Positions 58,298 through 64,000 of a DNA stretch of 64,000 nucleotides are shown piece by piece (the first letter of the stretch is position 1; every line of letters starts with the position of its first letter). The translations under genes and the position numbers were made by a program. A model generated the notes under the pieces. It saw nothing but the letters and a program-made list of their open reading frames with translations, had not been told where the DNA came from and did not search any database. The DNA is from Cycas panzhihuaensis (taxonomy: Eukaryota; Cycadophyta): the NCBI GenBank assembly GCA_023213395.1, contig CM041465.1, positions 102,617,741 through 102,681,740 of the forward strand, written 5' to 3'.

Positions 58298-58572
58298 ATG
58301 GTGAGTTGAAAGATCCTGTGAAGATAGCTTCTAAGTCTATCAGAGCTTAGTTATTAGCCATGTTATAAAAGATCTTATACAACCTGAAGAAAGTCTATAT
58401 GAGCTAGTATGCTAGTGATAGAGTAATAATAAAACCAATGATAAAACTAATATAGAAGCCAATTATAAGGTGTGAATTTGATGAGCCAAAAATTTAAATA
58501 TAATAGTTATGCTAGTGATATGTGACCAAGATTCTAAGCCAAGGAGATGAAGATTCGAAGACATTAAATATT

Positions 58573-58581
58573 AAAGGAAAA
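58573..58581 (+). other. Polypurine tract of the TRIM-like element
   Basis: AAAGGAAAA directly before the second LTR. Confidence 0.65.
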
Positions 58582-58974
58582 TATTAGAATATATAATAGT
58601 ATCATATATATTATATGTTATGTTAATGATATAAATACATATATAAAACCTAGTCACTAAATATATTAAGATATGTAAAATGTATATTTATTCATATAAA
58701 CATTCTATTAGATGATGAAAAGGCTCAAGAGAAATAATAGGCTACTTATGAGGTGACTATTGATATAAATATATGCACACACCACTTAAGAACTTGATAA
58801 AGGCCCAAGACCTAGAGATGTATTTATTATGATCATAAGAGGAGCTCCCAAACTCCATCTTTTCATGTGATTTTTACAACACTAGGTTTTTTATGTATAA
58901 ATCTATTGTCTCTCTTATAGTGAATGTTTGGTGCATGCTTTATCTATTTGATACTTTATATTTCATATTTATTG

Positions 58975-59036
<62 letters not shown>

Positions 59037-59170
59037 TCCTCATGAGATAATTCTATGATTATATATACTTATTATATTTTTATTATGTTAGACTTATTAT
59101 ATCACAGCATAATATCAAACTTAAATTTTAAATTCTAACTTGATATTAGAGAGAATTTACATTCTTAATA
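58582..59170 (+). repeat. 3' LTR of the TRIM-like element (589 bp)
   Basis: Pairs with 57755-58284. It is longer because of a (TA)n expansion at 58976-59032 and ends CTTAATA (CA to TA). Confidence 0.85.
58976..59032. repeat. (TA)n microsatellite in the TRIM-like LTR
   Basis: About 28 TA units where the partner LTR has GTATATATACAC (58150-58161). Confidence 0.95.
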
Positions 59171-59175
59171 GTGAC

Positions 59176-59667
59176 ATGGCCCATGGTTTCAATGAAACCA
59201 ATAGGCCATCTATGGTATTAAAGGGGAATTAAATTAGGCTTGTATTTGGGTATCATAATGCATGACTAAATGTAGATTTTAAAAAAATTATAAGTGAAAA
59301 AATTAGTATTGCAAAGTTTGGTATGGTGCCACGAAGAATCTACGGTACTATCAAGTGTTGGTAAATTTGACTTGTTATGTAAAAATTGAATAGGATTTAT
59401 ACAAGTCATCATAGGATATCAGAAAAGAGGATAAGAGAAACAAGAAGCCAAGTGGGATAAGAAGAAATCAAAAGAAAAAGAGAAAATTTGATGAAAATAA
59501 AGGCAACAGAATAAAGTAAGGCAAAGTAGGATGTGAGCAATGTAATAAAAAAATTGGATGTATCTTGCAAACATACTAGCTACCTTTCTCAACTCATTAA
59601 ACTTGAAGGGATACTAATATAGCCATCGACTATGGTTAAACTCATCGTCAACAAAAGGTATGATCAA
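59176..59667. other. Sequence between two elements, no gene seen
   Basis: AT-rich and purine-rich. No frame or RNA motif is recognised. Ends in ATCAA just before the Ty1-D LTR. Confidence 0.5.
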
Positions 59668-60141
59668 TGTTGGATATGTTAACTTTATAAGTGTTACATG
59701 GGTATACGTGTTATACCCAAACCCCTTAGTAAGATTTCTTGGCCCATTGTAGGGCCCCTAGTTGAGAGGTCTAGGGGAGCAGTGGCTCTCTAAGTGAGGG
59801 TTCGAGGGCAGAAGCCTTAAAAAGAAAAAAGGTATCTTATAGAGCTTTTTTTCAGCCTATGGTTTGTGCCCATTATATTTTAAAACTTTAAGGTAGTATC
59901 TTATAAATTTATATCTATATACTCTTATGTAATGGTACATGTAAGAAGGTTAAATAAGACCTTAATGAGTCCATGAGAAGAGTTAGAGTTTTTACCTCTT
60001 TAATTATTTAGTTGTTACTCACATTAATAAAATCTCTATGCAGTGTTCTTTATTATGTGTTTAGTTTATTTATATTATTTGTTCTTTACATGGTTTAAAG
60101 TTTTATTAATACATTACTTCTACAGTTATATTTGCTCTTTA
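59668..60141 (+). repeat. 5' LTR of Ty1-D (about 474 bp)
   Basis: TGTTGGATATG...CTCTTTA followed by the PBS. The last ~110 bases match 117-255 (minus). Confidence 0.8.
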
Positions 60142-60143
60142 TT

Positions 60144-60155
60144 TGGTATTAGAAC
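60144..60155 (+). other. Primer-binding site of Ty1-D
   Basis: TGGTATTAGAAC, two changes from the tRNA-iMet complement. Confidence 0.82.
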
Positions 60156-60226
60156 TAAGGGTTTAGTTCTGTGGGAAGCCATTTGGTGAATAAAAGCCTT
60201 TTCCAATGAACCTAAGTGCAAAAAAC

Positions 60227-60990
60227 ATGGCAAACACTACGAAGATGGAGATTGAAAAGTTCAATAGTCAAAACTTTAAGTTATATAAGCTAAAGATAGA
60301 AGATATCCTTTTCAAAAAAGATTAGCGAATCATTGTAGTAAAAATAAATCTTGGGAATATGGTTGATATAGACTAGAAGAAACTTGATCAAAAAGTAATT
60401 AGTTTGATAAAGATAGACTTTTTTGACATATTATTATTAAATGTTACTGCATATTCTACATCCAAAGATCTGTGAAATAAGTTAAGGGCTTTATGTCAAA
60501 CTAAGTCCTTGGTTAATAAGTTATTTCTTTAGAAAAAAATTATATTCACTTCGGATAAGTAATGGAGATATGGTTATAGATCACCTGGCTGCATTTAATA
60601 TTGTGGTGAGCTAGCTTATTTTAGTTGGGATAACAATGTTTGAGGAAGATAAGTGTATTACCCTATTATATTCACTTCCTGATTCTTACGATAATCTTGT
60701 GATGATGATTAGTAGCATAACTAATATCACCATGAAATTTAACAATGTTATTACCATCTTATTATTAAAAAAGACAAGGTGAAAATCTTCTAAAGATCAT
60801 TTAAAAGAAGCACTAATGGTGAAAGGTTGAATCTTAAATCGTGATCAATAAAGACCTAAGAACAAACGATCAAAATCTAGATAGAAATCTAAATCTCCAA
60901 GTAAAAGCTTTTTAGTATGTTGTAGATGTGGGAAGGTTAGCTATTTGTAGAGCTAATGTCAAGCCAAGATTGTCAAAGAAAAGTCACTTG
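60227..60990 (+). pseudogene. gag of Ty1-D
   Basis: Starts MANTTKMEIEKFNSQNFKLY, a typical copia gag opening with the start in the same place as in the 1-255 fragment. The helical domain follows with many stops. A knuckle CCRCGKVSYL lies near 60919-60960, with the His and the downstream residues decayed. Several frameshifts are present. Confidence 0.8.
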
Positions 60991-61004
60991 AAGCTACTTC
61001 TTCC

Positions 61005-62390
61005 ATGGTAGAAAATGCCTCTGATGAAGTTGATGGCGATGTTTATTTGGCAACCTCAAGTAAGTTGCTAAATGTTGAGTCTTGGTTAATTGACTTTGGC
61101 ACCTCGCTTCATGTTACTCCCCATAGGGAGTGGTTTTGTCAATACAAAAGTATTGATGGAGGTGACATATTCCTTAGGAATCATTACTCATAAAATTATA
61201 GACCATGGAAGGGTGAAGGTTTAATTTAGGGATAGAAGGGTTAAAACTATCCTTGATATGAGTCATATTCCTAGTTTGGTTACGAGTCTATTGTCTATTA
61301 GTTAATTAGGTGATGTAGGAATAGAAGTGATTTTAATAAAGATAATTACAGAATAGTTTAAGGAGTATTAGTATTAGAAAGAGGGGTCTGATTTAGAATG
61401 CTATATAATCTTGGTACGAGTATGATATGTACTAGTAGTTATATTCTAATTGTTACAAAAAGTAGTAATAATGTAGGAAGGACCCAAGTATCACTTACTA
61501 ATAAAACTATGTTGTGGCATTAGAGATTAGGTCACATTAGAGAGAAAGACCTCCATGATTTATTCTCCAAAGGTATAGTAAAAGACATCTCTAGAATTGA
61601 TAGCTCCTTTGTTTTTGATCTCTATGAGTATTGTACTTATGGTAAACAAAGTCAAGTCAGTTTTCCTTTAAGTTAGAAGAGAGTAAGGGGCATTCTACAA
61701 TTAGTCCACAGTGATGTTTTTAGACATATTAATGTGCCTTTATTGGGTGGATCCAAATACTTCGTCTCATTCATAGATGATTTCTTGAGAAAGATGTGGT
61801 TATACTTTCCTAGATAAAAATCTAAGGTCTTTAATAAATTTAAAAAATTCAAGGCCTTAGTCGAAAATCAAAGTAATAGGTAGATCATGATATCGAGGAC
61901 TAATGATAGGGGTGATTTTTACTCAAAGAAGTTTAAGTAATTTTGGAAGTAGTATGGGATAGCAACGCAAAAGACAACTCCTTATACAACATAGAAGAAC
62001 AGAGTTACTAAAAAGATGAATAGGATTTTGCTAGAGAGATTAAGGAGTATGGTTAATGCTGCCAGTTTAGAGAAGAAATTCTAGGTTGATACTATAATTG
62101 TAAGCTATCTGATAAACAATTCACCAATAATTGCCTTAGTATACAAAATGTTTGAAAAAGTATTGTCTGAAAAGTATCCATCTCTTGGTCATCTTAAAGT
62201 TTTTAGTTATGAATCTTTTGTACATGTTCCTAGCCTGCAAATGATTATGCTTGATTTTAAAGTACAAAAGACTGTTTTCATTAGTTATGCTGATGGTATT
62301 AAAGGGTATAAGCTTTATAACCCTAAAATACATAAAATTGTATATAGTCATAATGTTATCTTTAGAGAGGAGTTTAAGTCTCTAAAGTAG
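61005..62390 (+). pseudogene. Protease and integrase of Ty1-D
   Basis: The protease piece 61005-61193 has SWLIDFGTSLHVTPHREWF, where the active-site DSG is DFG. The integrase has LQLVHSDVF near 61700 (first Asp kept), RTNDRGDF near 61898-61921 (second Asp to Asn) and NRVTKKMNR near 61995-62020 (Glu to Lys). The open piece 62148-62390 covers the C-terminal part (KVFSYESFVHVP, KGYKLYNPKIHKIVYSHNVIF). It is dead as an integrase. Confidence 0.84.
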
Positions 62391-62639
62391 GATGAAGAAC
62401 CAAAGGAGGAAGACTCTCAGAACGTATGGTTTAAAGTAAGAGATGAAGATTCAACATCAGAATATAAGTCAGATAAAGAGGATGGACTAGTTATGGAGGT
62501 AGTCCAACCTTAAGAAACCCACATCTTAAGGAGAGTAACTCGTAAGAGAAGACAACCTAACATATATATTCCTAAAGACTTTTGTTATTCCTCTTTCATA
62601 TTATCTACTATATATGATGATCTAAGTACTGTTCAAGAG

Positions 62640-64000
62640 GCTCTAGAATCAAAAGAGAGCTAACTTTAGATGAAGGACATAGAAAAAAAATGATAGCCTT
62701 GGACAAAAATAATATATGAATTTGGTAGATCTTCCTAATGGTAGAAAACTTATTAATAATAAATAAATCTTCAAGAAGAAGTTTCGGGCATGTGGTATTA
62801 TAGAAAAGTATAAGGCCTGCTTAGTAGGAAAAGGTTATTCCCAAGTCAAGGGAATAGATTTTGGTAAGGTGTTTTCTCATGTTATAAAGGTAGCTTAAAT
62901 TAGATTTTGTTAGTTATAACACTTGCCTATAATCTTGAGATGGATCAAATGGATATAAAGATAGTGTTTCTTCATGATGACCTTGAAGAAGAAATTTATA
63001 TATTATAGCCTAAAGGTTTTGAAGTTGTGGGAAAGAAGAATATAGTATGCAGGTTAAAGAAGTCATTATATAGCTTAAAATAACCACTGAAGATGTGGTA
63101 TTGGAAGTTTGATTTATATATATTAGCAGATGGCCTTGTGCATAGTAAAGTAGATTATTGTATCTATTATAAATAGGTTGGTGATCACTTTATTATTCTG
63201 ACTTTATATATTGATGATATACTTTTATTTGGTAATAATAAAGAGATAAACTGACCTATAAAAGGTCAACTAGCATCTTATTTTGAGATAAATAACCTTG
63301 GTACTACATATTTTATTTTAGATAGTAAGATTAAAATGGATAGAAAAAATAAGAAGATTTAGCTTAGTCAAAGATAGTATATTAAAATAATACTATAGCA
63401 GTTCAGTTTATAGGATAACAAACCAATTAATATTTTTCTTCCTATTAGTTTAAAATTATTAGTTGAATAATACATGAAGACTTAGCAAAAAATTAAAGAT
63501 ATAATATTTATCCCTTATGCTAATACACTTAGTAGTTTAATGTGTATAATAGTTTACACTCAACCAGATATTGCTTATATAGTAGGAGTAGTTAGTAGGT
63601 ATATATCAAACCTAGGTAGGGAGCATTGGGTGGCTATGAAAAGGATTTTTAAGTATCTATAGGATACATCAGACTGAAATTTACTACCAAAGAGATCCCA
63701 TTGAGAGTAGAATAGTGAACCTGAGAGGATTCATCAATATTGATTAGGTTAGAGATCTTGACAGTAGAAGATCTACAAACAAATATGCTTTTACCCTTTG
63801 TAGTGGCATTGTCAGCTAGATGAGCAAAAGATAACAAGTTATAGTACTTTCTAATATAAAAGTAGAGCATATAGTAGTTATTCATGTATGCAAAGAAGTA
63901 GCTTGGTTATAAAGATTGTGTATAGATGTTAGCTTCAAGTAGGATGTTAGAAGTATAGATTGTAATAGTCAAAGTGTAATCTACATAGTGTAAAACCCTA
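62640..64000 (+). pseudogene. Reverse transcriptase and partial RNase H of Ty1-D
   Basis: The RT first part is scrambled by frameshifts. QMDIKIVFLHDDL (about 62946-62985) keeps the catalytic Asp, LKKSLYSLK is the SLYGLKQ motif, and LYIDDILLFGN (about 63206-63240) is the YxDD box. YTQPDIAYIVGVVSRY near 63553-63600 begins the segment before RNase H. The coding region is cut by the window end. Confidence 0.82.

Larger units (their letters stand above)
57755..59170 (+). mobile_element. TRIM-like non-coding LTR element (1416 bp)
   Basis: Two LTRs flank a 297 bp internal part holding only a PBS, a short AT-rich spacer and a purine tract. Target duplication GTGAC lies at 57750-57754 and 59171-59175. 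The total lacks any gag or pol frame. It was therefore mobilised in trans by a copia element, or it is an internally deleted copia. LTRs of over 500 bp are long for a TRIM. Confidence 0.82.
59668..64000 (+). mobile_element. Ty1-D: decayed copia element, runs off the right edge
   Basis: 5' LTR, PBS, gag, PR, INT, RT and part of RNase H in copia order. The element is the same family as the fragment at 1-255, which lies in the opposite orientation. Stops are dense, and the integrase has lost two catalytic acidic residues. The 3' LTR lies beyond 64000. Confidence 0.9.

Noticed and set aside
59780-59830. GGTTCGAGGGC, like a tRNA T-arm
   Set aside because: No matching acceptor stem, anticodon arm or D-arm at the right spacing. 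It is inside the Ty1-D LTR.
63985-64000. AAACCCTA at the right edge as telomere repeat
   Set aside because: A single heptamer inside copia RNase H sequence, not an array.

Overview
The window looks like plant nuclear DNA, and I see no ordinary host gene in it. Every coding signal I can support belongs to an LTR retrotransposon, in both Ty1/copia and Ty3/gypsy orders. The elements are nested in one another and most are decayed. Most of the stop codons whose ancestral codon can be read from a sister copy are C-to-T or G-to-A changes (CGA to TGA, CAG to TAG, TGG to TAG), as expected for long-methylated heterochromatin. Species cannot be named from the sequence.

Layout. 1-255: 5' end of a minus-strand copia element. 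256-20943: copia element Ty1-A (+), split by a 14.9 kb gypsy element, Ty3-1 (1649-16553, minus, TSD AGGGG). 20944-24533: remnants of a minus-strand gypsy (Ty3-C) inside a minus-strand copia (Ty1-B). 24534-41060: a 16.5 kb gypsy element, Ty3-2 (minus, TSD GAAAT), inserted in the LTR of Ty1-B. 41061-44540: AT-rich decayed DNA with a 133 bp tandem duplication. 44540-56526: a third decayed gypsy of the same lineage (Ty3-3), whose LTR was hit by copia element Ty1-E (46606-54370, TSD AGAGG). 57755-59170: a 1.4 kb TRIM-like element (TSD GTGAC). 59668-64000: copia element Ty1-D (+), running off the right edge.

The most interesting content is the architecture of Ty3-1 and Ty3-2. On the minus strand they carry gag, PR, RT, RNase H and INT in gypsy order. 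Ty3-1 has lost the RT-RNase H-INT core in one deletion. Between INT and the 3' LTR both carry two further units. The first is an antisense (+) gene with its own TATA box and two GT-AG introns, encoding a plant-mobile-domain-like protein with an acidic Gly/Ser/Pro-rich middle and a predicted coiled-coil tail. The second is a sense-strand (minus) RNase H1-type domain next to the 3' LTR, separate from the RNase H of pol. Both copies also hold a long hairpin with paired changes in intron 1 of the antisense gene. In Ty3-1 the antisense exon 2 keeps one frame for about 1.2 kb, interrupted only by stop codons, so it was once a selected coding sequence. Proteins of these elements are described as found, with their breaks.
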